Assembly: GCA_050954505.1 (NCBI GenBank)
Contig: JBPBPY010000268.1
Location: 1-7,498 of the forward strand
Reading direction: 5' to 3'
Origin: JAQGMO01 sp050954505
GTDB lineage: Bacteria; Pseudomonadota; Gammaproteobacteria; Burkholderiales; Burkholderiaceae_D
DNA length: 7,498 bases
The notes beneath the pieces were generated by a model. That model saw only the letters and a program-made list of their open reading frames with translations. It made no database searches and was not told the origin of the DNA. Shown in pieces: positions 1 to 6,470 of the stretch (the first letter of the stretch is position 1; every line of letters starts with the position of its first letter). A program made the translations under genes and the position numbers.

Positions 1-34
1 CCGTTGAAACAGCATGTGCGGGCAGATCATCCAT
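1..34 (-). CDS. Possible start of the next gene (partial, cut by window edge)
   Basis: An ATG at 34-32 opens a frame reading MDDLPAHAVST to the window edge. It is preceded by the purine-rich stretch GAGGGTG about 6 bases upstream, which is an acceptable ribosome binding site, and it lies about 117 bases after the pelB stop on the same strand. An alternative ATG at 30-28 in another frame (MICPHMLFQR) is also open. Eleven codons are too few to assign a family. From Pel operons in general one would expect pelC or an inner-membrane pel gene here, but nothing in the visible residues shows this. Real gene start is plausible, not proven. Confidence 0.3.
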   Translation of the reverse strand, partial: MDDLPAHAVST

Positions 35-151
35 GCCGGTCACCCTCGGCGCCGGCGAATCGATGCAGCATCAATCGGGCATCCATTGTGTGATTCCTTC
101 CTCAATCCCATTTGCACAACTTTCCACCACTTTGCACCGGATTGTGCGCAT
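35..151 (-). other. Spacer downstream of pelB
   Basis: The region separates the pelB stop from a possible next start. No T-run hairpin terminator is visible on the minus strand, so transcription probably continues to the left. A 26-codon frame (MRTIRCKVVE...) begins at an ATG directly after the pelB TGA. A second short frame (MDARLMLHRF...) starts at 86 and has a good GAGGAAGGA ribosome-binding-like sequence in front but stops after 19 codons. Neither resembles a known protein. Confidence 0.4.
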
Positions 152-3100
152 TCAGAACGCACGCAGGTAGGACAGGCCAACGCCACGGCTGGCTTGCGCC
201 GCCACACCGCGTTGCGCATTGCTGTAAAACACCTCGAGCCGCAATTCATCGGGTGCGGAAATCGGCAGCGCCAACACCAGCCTGCCGCCGTAAGCGTTGC
301 GCTGCGCCGGCCATTCCCGGCCGACGAACAGATCGGCAAGTGTGTACGGCTTGCCCAGTGCGGCATCGGGATCGCCGAAGCGCAGCGTGCTGCCGAGCGC
401 AATCAGTCCGAACCGCTCGGCCACCACATCACCCACGGTGCTGGCCGCTTGCAGGCGCGAGCCGAGCAAGCTGGCCGGCAGCGTCTCGGCCAGATGATTT
501 TTTTCCCAGCTTCCCGACACCCTGACCTGCCAGAACGGCGCTTCGCGCAGGACGGTGGTGCCGATCTCGCCGCTGATGCGGTATCCCTGTGCCAGCTGGT
601 CCGCGGCTCGGGTGCGGTAGCGTTGCGCGGCAATATCGGCTCGGGCATAGCTGCGCTCGGTCAGGTCCACCGCCAGCCCGGTGGAGAGCTTGTCCTTCAT
701 GCCGACCACCCGCAAGGCAGCGGTTTCCTCGCTGGCCATGTTGAACGAAGCGTCCACATGCAGCACCGCGCGGGGGTCGAGCCGGCGCGCCCATTCAAAG
801 CGGCCGTAGAGCGGCGAATTGTCGCTGCGTTGCAAGGTTCCCAGTGTCAGTCTGGTCAACGGGGTGGTGGCATCGGGCGTGAGTTCGAGACTGGCGGAAA
901 AATCGCGTTCGATGTCGATGCCGGCCAGCGACAGCTGGCCATCCTTGCTCGACAAACGGGTGCGCGCTGCGCGCAGGGTTAGGCGCGCCGGATCGAGCGC
1001 AATGCTGACCTGGGCCTCCTGCAGACCCAGTTGCAAGCCGGCGATACGGCGTTCTCCAGCGCCGGCGCGTACCCTCGTTGCTTGTTGTTCGGCCAGCGAC
1101 TCGCGCTGGCGCCGCAGCAGTGCGTTGCCGGCGTTTTCATCGCGCAGCAGCATGGTGTCGGCGTAGCGCAAGGCATCGGCATGCAGGCCAAGGATGCGCA
1201 TTGCCTCGACCCGGTCGGTGGGCGTGAGCGAGCCGGTCGCCGGCGTCGGCGCGGCAGCATTGCCGCCTTGCGCTTGCGCAGTGCTGATCTCTGCCCCCGC
1301 CATGGCAGCGCGGGCATTGGCGTCGGAAATGGCCAGAATCGAGGCGATCTCGCGCTTGTCGGCATCAGCCATTGCCACGGCCATCGATTGCCATACCGGC
1401 AGGCGGTGCTGATGCGCCTGTGCGCGCTGCAAGCGCTGGCGTGCCAATGCCGGATTTTTGCCATCGAGTGCCGAAGCGACCAGCATTTCATGAACGTCGG
1501 CGTCATCGGCGCCGTTGTCGAGCAATTGCTGCAGGACCTGGTCGCTGGCGGCAGCGCCGGCAAATTCCAGTGCCAGTTTCGAATAGGCGATTGCCACTGT
1601 TCTGTCGGTGCCGCTGCTGGTCCCGGCTGCCGATTTCACCGCCACGCTCATCATGCCGATGTCGGCAAAGCGTTTGCGCAGGTCGACGAAAACGCTGTAG
1701 CGCAGCTGCTGGGCGGCGTCGATCCGGCCCGCCTTGGCCATGACTTCGGCATGATGCAGGCTCCAGAGTGCATCGCCCTGCTGCGTCTTTGCCTGCAACG
1801 CCAGCCAGGGCAGCGCTTCGGCATGGCGCTGCAGGCTTTCATAACCGGCTGCATAGACAGGCCAGTAGTCACGGTCGAGCGCGGCACTGTCTTGCCAGCG
1901 CACCAGGTCGGCGGCGAGCTGCGCGGTCCGGTGGTCGATGTCCAGCCAGAGCAAACCAAGCTGTGCCTGCCTGGAGTCGGGATGGCGGGCGAGGATCTTT
2001 TCATAGGCACTTCTGGCCAGCGCGGGTTGGCTTTCATGGCTGGCGCTGCTGGCATACAGGAACCAGTACATGTCCGCGCTTTCAAACCGCTCGGCCGCCG
2101 GTTCTGCCTGCTTGAGCAGCGCACGCAAGTCACCCCAGCGGCCGGCGCCGGCAGCTGCATCCATGCCCAGCAGCAGCCAACGGGGTTCACCCAGGCGCCC
2201 ATAAGCTTGACGGGTGATATCAATCGCCGCCGGCACATCATGGTTTTGCTGGTATCCAGCGATGAGCCGCTCGGCCACTTGCGCCTGCATTGCGGCAGCC
2301 GGATCGGCCGCCGATACCGCCGTGGCGCCATCCCATGCCCGCCGGTAGGCAGCCAGCGCCACTGGCAGGCGCTTTTGCTTCCAGGCCAGCTCGCCCGCCA
2401 GGGCCCAGAATGCAATGTCGTCGGCCGCCGCCTGGCCGCGCACTGCATCGATCTGTTGTGCTGCCTCGTCCACGCGCAGCAGTTCCTGCAACAGCCGCGC
2501 CTGCTGAAGCGCCAGTTCGACCAGGTCGAAGCCCTGAGCGCCGCTGGCGGCAGCGCGCTGCCAGGTTGCCAGTGCGGCCTGCTTGTCGCCCAGCGTTTGC
2601 TGGGTGCGAGCCAGGGCCATCCACAGTTGCCTTCGTGTGGTGAGCGCTGGCGCAATGGCCGTTCCCGCCAAGGTGGCCGGCTGTCCTGCCGAAGCCGGGG
2701 CGCCCGCGTTGCCGGCGCTACCCAGGGGGGCTGGCTGGCGCGCCAGATAGGTGGACAGGAATGCTGCCAGCGCGCGCGGCGCCTTGCCACGCTGCGCCAC
2801 ATTCAAGGCGAACATTTCTTCCGCAGGCGACAGCGCACGATACGCCACGGCACGGTTGGCCAGCTCCAGCCAAAGAACATCCTCGGTGCGGGCATCGGCA
2901 TACAGCAGCGCCTGGGACATTGCTGCACCGCCCGGGTTCTGGCGTGCCAGCAAGGTGTATTGTTGCAAGGCCAGCGCCTGCTGGTCGCTCCAGACGGCAA
3001 TCTGTGCCAGCTGGGAGCGGCGCTGGACATCGGGCGCCAGCTCGACCAGGCGGCGAGCCAGGGCCAGCGCCGCCGGCAAGGCCTGCATCGACAATTCGAG

Positions 3101-4012
3101 TTCCAGCTGTCTGCTCAGCTGGGTGACATCGTCGGGATGCAAGGCCAGCAGCCTTCGGCCCCAGGCTTGCGCACGTGGACCGCCGTCATGGGCGCGGGCG
3201 ATCGCAATGGCCCGTTGCAAGAGGATCGGGCTGGACGCAAATTCGCTGCCGGCACTCTCGTCAAGCAAGCGCCCAGCATACGCCAGCCCAGCAGGGCCGT
3301 CGCCGCTGGCGAGATAGAGTTCCAGCGCGCGGTCGGCCTGCCGAAGGCGTGCCGCAGCAAATTCACCGGTGCGCAGCGACAGGGCAGCAAAAATGCCGGC
3401 AGCTTGCGCCGGGTCGCCGCTGGCCAACCGTGTTTCGGCCATGCGTTCCAGCCAGATACCGGCATTGCCTGGTTCGAGTTGCGCCAGCCGTTGATACAGG
3501 CGCGCGCTCAATGCGGGCAGATCAAGCGCTGTGCTGAGGGCGGCAAGCCGCTGCACGGCCTGCGTCGGCAGAGGTTCCTGTGCCAACCGTTCCAGCGCCT
3601 CGGCCAGGTCCTTGCTGCTGGCAGCGCGGCGTATGTCACCTGGCGGCAGCGAGCCGTGGAACTGCCAGGCCAGTTCCAGCAAGGCCAGACGCGCATCGCG
3701 CCCACTGGCATCGGCATTGGTGTCGACCGCCAGCGGCAGCAGGATGGCGCGCGCCTGGTTCCATTCACCCACCTGCACATAGGCACGTGCCAGCGCCAGG
3801 CTCACTGCCGCATCGGCTGGATGGGTGCGCAACAGCAGCCTCAGGTAAGCCAGCGACAGCACATCGGTCTTGCGTTTTTCGGCAATATCACGCAACACGC
3901 GTTCGCTCGGGAACAGTGCCAGGAACACTGCAGCGGCAAACAGTGCGGCAAACAGCAGCACCGGCGTGCTGACCAGTTGCAGGCGACCCTGCGCGGGTGC
4001 CGGGCGTTTCAT
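152..4012 (-). CDS. pelB: PelB-like Pel exopolysaccharide export protein (TPR scaffold plus outer-membrane beta-barrel)
   Basis: The 1286-residue protein matches the architecture of PelB, the outer-membrane export protein for Pel polysaccharide. Residues 1-12 are short and basic, and one hydrophobic membrane segment follows at about 13-34, anchoring the N-terminus in the inner membrane. From about 45 to 960 there is helical, Ala/Leu/Arg-rich repeat sequence typical of tetratricopeptide repeats (for example WLERMAETRLASGDPAQAAG at 187-206, and SAYEKILARHPDSRQAQLGL at 668-687). Two low-complexity Ala/Gly/Pro/Thr linkers interrupt it at about 429-455 and 907-931. From about 980 to the end the sequence turns to alternating beta-strand patterns and finishes in GVGLSYLRAF, an aromatic-terminated beta-barrel signature. 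P. aeruginosa PelB is about 1190 residues, so this one is somewhat longer. In that family the TPRs bind PelA and guide polymer to the pore. The ATG overlaps the stop of the upstream PelA-like gene (ATGA), indicating translational coupling. Pel identity is inferred from architecture plus neighbour; a cellulose (BcsC-like) or PNAG (PgaA-like) exporter is the alternative, less favoured because of the PelA-type neighbour. Confidence 0.87.
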   Translation of the reverse strand: MKRPAPAQGRLQLVSTPVLLFAALFAAAVFLALFPSERVLRDIAEKRKTDVLSLAYLRLLLRTHPADAAVSLALARAYVQVGEWNQARAILLPLAVDTNADASGRDARLALLELAWQFHGSLPPGDIRRAASSKDLAEALERLAQEPLPTQAVQRLAALSTALDLPALSARLYQRLAQLEPGNAGIWLERMAETRLASGDPAQAAGIFAALSLRTGEFAAARLRQADRALELYLASGDGPAGLAYAGRLLDESAGSEFASSPILLQRAIAIARAHDGGPRAQAWGRRLLALHPDDVTQLSRQLELELSMQALPAALALARRLVELAPDVQRRSQLAQIAVWSDQQALALQQYTLLARQNPGGAAMSQALLYADARTEDVLWLELANRAVAYRALSPAEEMFALNVAQRGKAPRALAAFLSTYLARQPAPLGSAGNAGAPASAGQPATLAGTAIAPALTTRRQLWMALARTQQTLGDKQAALATWQRAAASGAQGFDLVELALQQARLLQELLRVDEAAQQIDAVRGQAAADDIAFWALAGELAWKQKRLPVALAAYRRAWDGATAVSAADPAAAMQAQVAERLIAGYQQNHDVPAAIDITRQAYGRLGEPRWLLLGMDAAAGAGRWGDLRALLKQAEPAAERFESADMYWFLYASSASHESQPALARSAYEKILARHPDSRQAQLGLLWLDIDHRTAQLAADLVRWQDSAALDRDYWPVYAAGYESLQRHAEALPWLALQAKTQQGDALWSLHHAEVMAKAGRIDAAQQLRYSVFVDLRKRFADIGMMSVAVKSAAGTSSGTDRTVAIAYSKLALEFAGAAASDQVLQQLLDNGADDADVHEMLVASALDGKNPALARQRLQRAQAHQHRLPVWQSMAVAMADADKREIASILAISDANARAAMAGAEISTAQAQGGNAAAPTPATGSLTPTDRVEAMRILGLHADALRYADTMLLRDENAGNALLRRQRESLAEQQATRVRAGAGERRIAGLQLGLQEAQVSIALDPARLTLRAARTRLSSKDGQLSLAGIDIERDFSASLELTPDATTPLTRLTLGTLQRSDNSPLYGRFEWARRLDPRAVLHVDASFNMASEETAALRVVGMKDKLSTGLAVDLTERSYARADIAAQRYRTRAADQLAQGYRISGEIGTTVLREAPFWQVRVSGSWEKNHLAETLPASLLGSRLQAASTVGDVVAERFGLIALGSTLRFGDPDAALGKPYTLADLFVGREWPAQRNAYGGRLVLALPISAPDELRLEVFYSNAQRGVAAQASRGVGLSYLRAF

Positions 4013-4980
4013 GGCGCCAGTTCCGGCAGGCTGTCGAGCGCCGGCGTTGCGACCCAGGCAGAAAATCCGAGTGCTTCGATCTGCTGCAGCGTGCGCCGCG
4101 CCAGCGGCGCCGCGTCGGGGTCGACGTAATCGATCACCGTGATCGGCAATCCATAGCGAATGCGGGCAGATTCCAGCTGGCTCAGCAGCCAGTTGCGGTC
4201 AGCTTCGCTGACCTCGACATAGACGTGTCTTTTCTGGTCCCAGCCGCGAAACAGCGACTCGGCCGCCAGACCGCTGGCCAGGCTGCCAATCTGCGGCAAG
4301 GCGTCGAAGCCACGGTTGAGCAGCAGCTGGACCCCGGGAAAACGGTCGTGCATGGCGCGCACGATGGCGGCCAGCGCGCAGGCCTGGCGCTTGCGCTGGG
4401 CTGGATCGTGGACATATTGCTCGTAGCTGTCGAGCGTATCGAGGAAAAATGCCCGATAGCCCTGGCGCCACAAGCCTGCCATGCGCTCATTGATGAGGAA
4501 ATCGCGCCAGGCCAGCTGGCTCAGGTCGGCAACGCGGCTCTGCCAGGCTGCGTTGTCGCCGAAAAAAAGTTCGCCGCCAAGCCGGCGCGTCGATTCACGC
4601 CAGCCTTCTGCCTCGCCGACGCTGACGTAGGCAAACACCGTGGTTCCTGCTGCAGCCAGACGTGGCAGTGTCAGTGCCGCGTCGGGCAGGTTGTCGGCTT
4701 CCAGTACCAGGCGCTCATAGCCAGCCAGACGCTGCAGCGGAACCGGCTTGCCGTAGAAAAAAGCAGTGGGAATGGGCCGGCCGCTGCGCACTTCGGCCGC
4801 CTGTTGCGGGTATGCGGTGTCGCATCCGAACAGCAGCAAGGTCAATGGCAGCCAGGCAGCATACAGGGGGGCTAGATGGGGAAACAGCCTTGCGGACAAG
4901 CGCAGCGGTGTAACACAATCTGCATGCTTTGTGATCGCAAACGCGGAATGCTCGACAAAATTTTGCGCGCACTTCTCCAT
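4009..4980 (-). CDS. pelA: PelA-like glycoside hydrolase, hydrolase domain only (endo-alpha-1,4-polygalactosaminidase type), possible lipoprotein
   Basis: The 323-residue product resembles the N-terminal hydrolase domain of PelA (TM1410/GH114-like fold, family GH166), which cleaves partially deacetylated alpha-1,4-GalNAc polymer in the periplasm. Visible motifs are AYVSVGE (117-123), FLDTLDSY (179-186, candidate catalytic Asp181 or Asp184), LNRGFD (221-226), AAESLFRGWD (239-248, with Glu241 at the position expected for the essential PelA glutamate) and DYVDP (284-288). The N-terminus has a hydrophobic stretch at about 36-52 ending in LLLFGC, with Cys53 as a possible lipidation site (Phe at -2 is atypical) and Asp at +2. 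The start at 4980 is chosen for the strong GGGAGGTG ribosome binding site. A TTG at codon 28 would give a more usual signal length but lacks such a site. Pseudomonas PelA is about 950 residues with a deacetylase domain; that part is absent here. The gene overlaps pelB by four bases. The family call is firm; whether to call it pelA or a PelA-hydrolase paralogue is open. Confidence 0.82.
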   Translation of the reverse strand: MEKCAQNFVEHSAFAITKHADCVTPLRLSARLFPHLAPLYAAWLPLTLLLFGCDTAYPQQAAEVRSGRPIPTAFFYGKPVPLQRLAGYERLVLEADNLPDAALTLPRLAAAGTTVFAYVSVGEAEGWRESTRRLGGELFFGDNAAWQSRVADLSQLAWRDFLINERMAGLWRQGYRAFFLDTLDSYEQYVHDPAQRKRQACALAAIVRAMHDRFPGVQLLLNRGFDALPQIGSLASGLAAESLFRGWDQKRHVYVEVSEADRNWLLSQLESARIRYGLPITVIDYVDPDAAPLARRTLQQIEALGFSAWVATPALDSLPELAP

Positions 4981-4984
4981 AACG

Positions 4985-4992
4985 CACCTCCC
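4985..4992 (-). promoter_or_regulatory. Strong ribosome binding site of the PelA-like gene
   Basis: The minus strand reads GGGAGGTG, a near-ideal complement to the 16S rRNA 3' end, with GGAGG six bases before the ATG at 4980. It decides the start of the PelA-like gene despite the unusually long stretch before the hydrophobic signal segment. A perfect small hairpin, GGCGA-AAAT-TCGCC (5002-5015), lies just upstream and could affect access to the site; that effect is inference. Confidence 0.75.
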
Positions 4993-5176
4993 AGTGCAGC
5001 CGGCGAATTTTCGCCATTTTTATGTTTGTTCAGGACGCTTGTGCGTACCTGCGAATCGAATCAGTGCTGGTGAAACCAAACGAGGTGGCATCGCGCCGTT
5101 CAAGGCGGGACGCTGAATTGCAAAACAACCTTAAAACTATTTGTTACTTATTTTTATGAATCAATAGTGATAAACG

Positions 5177-5205
5177 AATTTACTTATTCTTTTGGTTTGT
5201 GTCAA
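5177..5205 (-). promoter_or_regulatory. Candidate sigma-70 promoter for the pelA-pelB unit
   Basis: The minus strand carries a perfect -35 box TTGACA (5205-5200), a spacer of exactly 17 bases, and a -10-like TAAATT (5182-5177, four of six matches to TATAAT). Transcription would begin near 5170, giving a leader of about 190 bases before the PelA-like ATG. A second, weaker candidate further down (TTGATT at 5164-5159, 17-base spacer, AATAGT) would start nearer to 5130. The repeated AATAAGTAA overlaps the spacer of both candidates, so a regulator could act on both. The boxes are seen; their use is inferred. Confidence 0.55.
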
Positions 5206-5229
5206 TGAAAAACCTATGGTTTCATCATT
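5204..5229. repeat. AT-rich imperfect hairpin just upstream of the pel -35 box
   Basis: On the plus strand AATGA (5204-5208) and AAACC (5210-5214) pair with GGTTT (5218-5222) and TCATT (5225-5229) around a TAT loop, with a small internal mismatch. On the minus strand the stem ends in GGTTTTTC, weakly terminator-like for messages arriving from the SPFH gene. On the plus strand a T-rich stretch follows. It touches the -35 box, so it could equally be an operator. Stability is modest. Confidence 0.35.
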
Positions 5230-5259
5230 TTTGATGGAGTTTTTTTTACGTTCTAGTGT

Positions 5260-5279
5260 CCATCACAAAGATGTGATGG
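5260..5279. repeat. Perfect 8-bp inverted repeat, possible operator
   Basis: The plus strand reads CCATCACAAAGATGTGATGG: eight-base arms with a four-base centre. No T-run follows in either direction, so it does not look like a Rho-independent terminator. It is centred about 100 bases upstream of the predicted pel transcription start, a position where activator or repressor sites are common. The half-sites are TCACA then TGTGA, the reverse order of a CRP/Vfr-type site, so it is not a CRP site. Confidence 0.5.
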
Positions 5280-5315
5280 CCAGCAACGCTGACTTGGTGC
5301 TCGGGGTAACTGGAT

Positions 5316-5335
5316 GCCCGTGTGAGGTCACGGGC
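5316..5335. repeat. Perfect 7-bp GC-rich stem-loop
   Basis: GCCCGTG (5316-5322) and CACGGGC (5329-5335) form a perfect GC-rich stem around the six-base loop TGAGGT. It lies 127 bases downstream of the SPFH stop in the direction of transcription and is not followed by a T-run on either strand. It could be an RNA structure in the 3' flank or a protein site; nothing decides between them. Confidence 0.45.
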
Positions 5336-5380
5336 CTGTGTGGAAGATTTCTGGACAGTTGAAAAACGCCGGGTCCAAGG

Positions 5381-5455
5381 GCAATCGTCTTGATTGCGTG
5401 ATGGTTGCAGTCAGCCTGGCTGCACGACTGCGGATCGAGTGCCGGGTGGCGGCAC
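5381..5455 (-). repeat. Cluster of three small stem-loops after the SPFH gene
   Basis: Three inverted repeats follow the SPFH stop on the minus strand. GTGCCG-CCACC-CGGCAC (5455-5439) begins seven bases after the stop. GCAGTC with GACTGC (5431-5407) encloses a further CAGCC/GGCTG pairing. GCAATC-AAGAC-GATTGC is at 5397-5381. None is directly followed by a T-run; the nearest is GTTTTTC about 15 bases after the last stem. They may together act as a poor or Rho-dependent terminator or as a 3' stabilising structure. Confidence 0.4.
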
Positions 5456-5461
5456 CTTGCG

Positions 5462-6388
5462 TTACAGCGTGCGGTTGGATTTCACGACTTGCATGGCGGT
5501 GGCGATCAAGCCGCTGATGTCGCCCATGTTGGCCGGAATGACGATCGAATTATTGGTCTTGGCCAGCTGAGCAAACGCGCCCACATATTGCTCTGCCACC
5601 TTGAGATTGACGGCATCGAGCCCGCCTGGTTCCCGAATTGCCGCTGCGGTCTGACGCAGTGCTTCCGCGGTGGCCTGGGCAATCGCCACAATCGCCGCAG
5701 CCTGTCCCTGGGCCCGGTTGATCGACGCCTGCATTTCGCCTTCCGACTTCGCAATCGATGCCTCACGCTCGCCGGTGGCGATGTTGATCTGTTCCTGCTT
5801 GCGCCCTTCCGAGGCGGCGATGAGGGCACGCTTTTCCCGCTCGGCGGTGATTTGCGCCTGCATCGCATGCAGGATTTCCTTGGGCGGCGTCAAATCCTTG
5901 ATTTCATAGCGCAGCACTTTCACGCCCCAGTTCTGGGCCGATTCATCGATGGCATTGACGATGGTGGTGTTGATATGGTCGCGTTCTTCGAAGGTCTTGT
6001 CGAGTTCCATGCGTCCGATGATGGAGCGCAAGGTGGTTTGACACAGCTGGGTGATGGCAGCGACATAGTTGGACGAGCCGTATGACGCGCGCATTGCATC
6101 GGTGACCTGGAAATAGATGATGCCGTCGACACTGAGCTGGGTATTGTCCTTGGTGATACAGATCTGTGAAGCGACATCGAGCGGTATTTCCTTGAGTGAA
6201 TGCTTGTAGGCGACGCGGTCGATGAAGGGCAACACGATGTTGAGCCCCGGTCCCAGGGTTGCATGGTATTTGCCCAGCCGCTCCACCACCCACGCATGCT
6301 GCTGCGGCACCACATTGACAGTCTTGAAGATGAAGACCATCGCCAGGATGAAAAAGAACAGGGTGAAGGTGCCGAATGTTCCGATCAT
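5462..6388 (-). CDS. SPFH/Band 7 (stomatin/QmcA-like) membrane protein
   Basis: The 308-residue protein is a slipin/QmcA-type member of the SPFH superfamily, membrane scaffolds that form large ring or cage oligomers and often influence membrane proteases such as FtsH. An N-terminal membrane segment spans about 7-21. The Band 7 domain follows, with VVPQQHAWVVERLGKY (26-41), LGPGLNIVLPFIDRV (45-59), SVDGIIYFQVTD (86-97) and LRSIIGRMELDKTFEERD (120-137). A charged coiled-coil stretch at about 170-250 carries the typical TPPKEILHAMQAQ and AEREKRALI segments. The start at 6388 is chosen because the frame upstream runs antiparallel to no known domain and overlaps the NfeD gene, whereas the ATG at 6388 has AAGGA eight bases before it and directly precedes the membrane segment. 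Length matches E. coli QmcA (about 305). It follows an NfeD gene on the same strand, the classical pairing for this family. Family assignment is secure; cellular substrate is unknown. Confidence 0.93.
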   Translation of the reverse strand: MIGTFGTFTLFFFILAMVFIFKTVNVVPQQHAWVVERLGKYHATLGPGLNIVLPFIDRVAYKHSLKEIPLDVASQICITKDNTQLSVDGIIYFQVTDAMRASYGSSNYVAAITQLCQTTLRSIIGRMELDKTFEERDHINTTIVNAIDESAQNWGVKVLRYEIKDLTPPKEILHAMQAQITAEREKRALIAASEGRKQEQINIATGEREASIAKSEGEMQASINRAQGQAAAIVAIAQATAEALRQTAAAIREPGGLDAVNLKVAEQYVGAFAQLAKTNNSIVIPANMGDISGLIATAMQVVKSNRTL

Positions 6389-6394
6389 GTGGTT

Positions 6395-6421
6395 TCCTTG
6401 GTTTGCTTGGTTAGCTTGATT
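6395..6421 (-). repeat. Three tandem imperfect 9-base repeats that supply the SPFH ribosome binding site
   Basis: Reading the minus strand, AATCAAGCT, AACCAAGCA and AACCAAGGA stand in direct succession, followed by AACCACATG. The last copy supplies the AAGGA ribosome binding site of the SPFH gene. The three copies differ from each other by one to three bases, suggesting local slippage duplication. Confidence 0.6.
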
Positions 6422-6442
6422 GAGTGGGTATGCCGTGCCTGC

Positions 6443-6465
6443 CGCCGGCATGCCGGTTGCCGGCG
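6443..6465. repeat. Strong GC hairpin between nfeD-type and SPFH genes
   Basis: CGCCGGCA (6443-6450) and TGCCGGCG (6458-6465) are perfect inverted arms around a seven-base loop that itself extends an internal CCGGCATGCCGG palindrome. It begins five bases after the NfeD stop. Without a T-run it is not a classical terminator. A structure here within an operon usually lowers read-through or protects the upstream message end; which applies is inference. Confidence 0.55.
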
Positions 6466-6470
6466 CTGCG

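Larger units (their letters stand above)
4981..5461. other. Gene-free regulatory region between the SPFH gene and the pel pair
   Basis: No supported protein gene lies in these 481 bases. The left part (about 5115-5250) is strongly AT-rich compared with the GC-rich genes around it and contains the candidate pel promoter, a repeated AATAAGTAA (minus strand) at 5144-5152 and 5180-5188, and a run of eight T at 5240-5247. The right part (5260-5460) returns to normal composition and holds several perfect stem-loops. A 23-codon open frame on the minus strand (5020-5091, MPPRLVSPAL...) sits in the pel leader but has no clear ribosome binding site. Confidence 0.7.

Noticed and set aside
1031..4129. 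A 1032-codon open frame on the plus strand antisense to pelB, and the similar plus frame at 14-982
   Set aside because: Both mirror the GC-biased codons of pelB (stop codons are rare in that antisense phase). The translation is rich in Arg, Gln, Gly and Cys with no domain, signal or good ribosome binding site.
5020..5091. 23-codon upstream open frame in the pel leader (minus strand)
   Set aside because: It has no recognisable ribosome binding site or codon signal, and a frame of this size is expected by chance.
4981..5170. c-di-GMP riboswitch (GEMM-I) in the pel leader
   Set aside because: The conserved GCA-AGGGCAAACC and GACGCAAAGC segments are not present on the minus strand of the leader.
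5260..5279. CRP/Vfr binding site
   Set aside because: The half-sites occur as TCACA-N4-TGTGA, the inverse of TGTGA-N6-TCACA.
5405..6085. 226-codon plus-strand frame opposite the SPFH gene
   Set aside because: It is an antisense shadow of the SPFH gene, with no family resemblance and no ribosome binding site.
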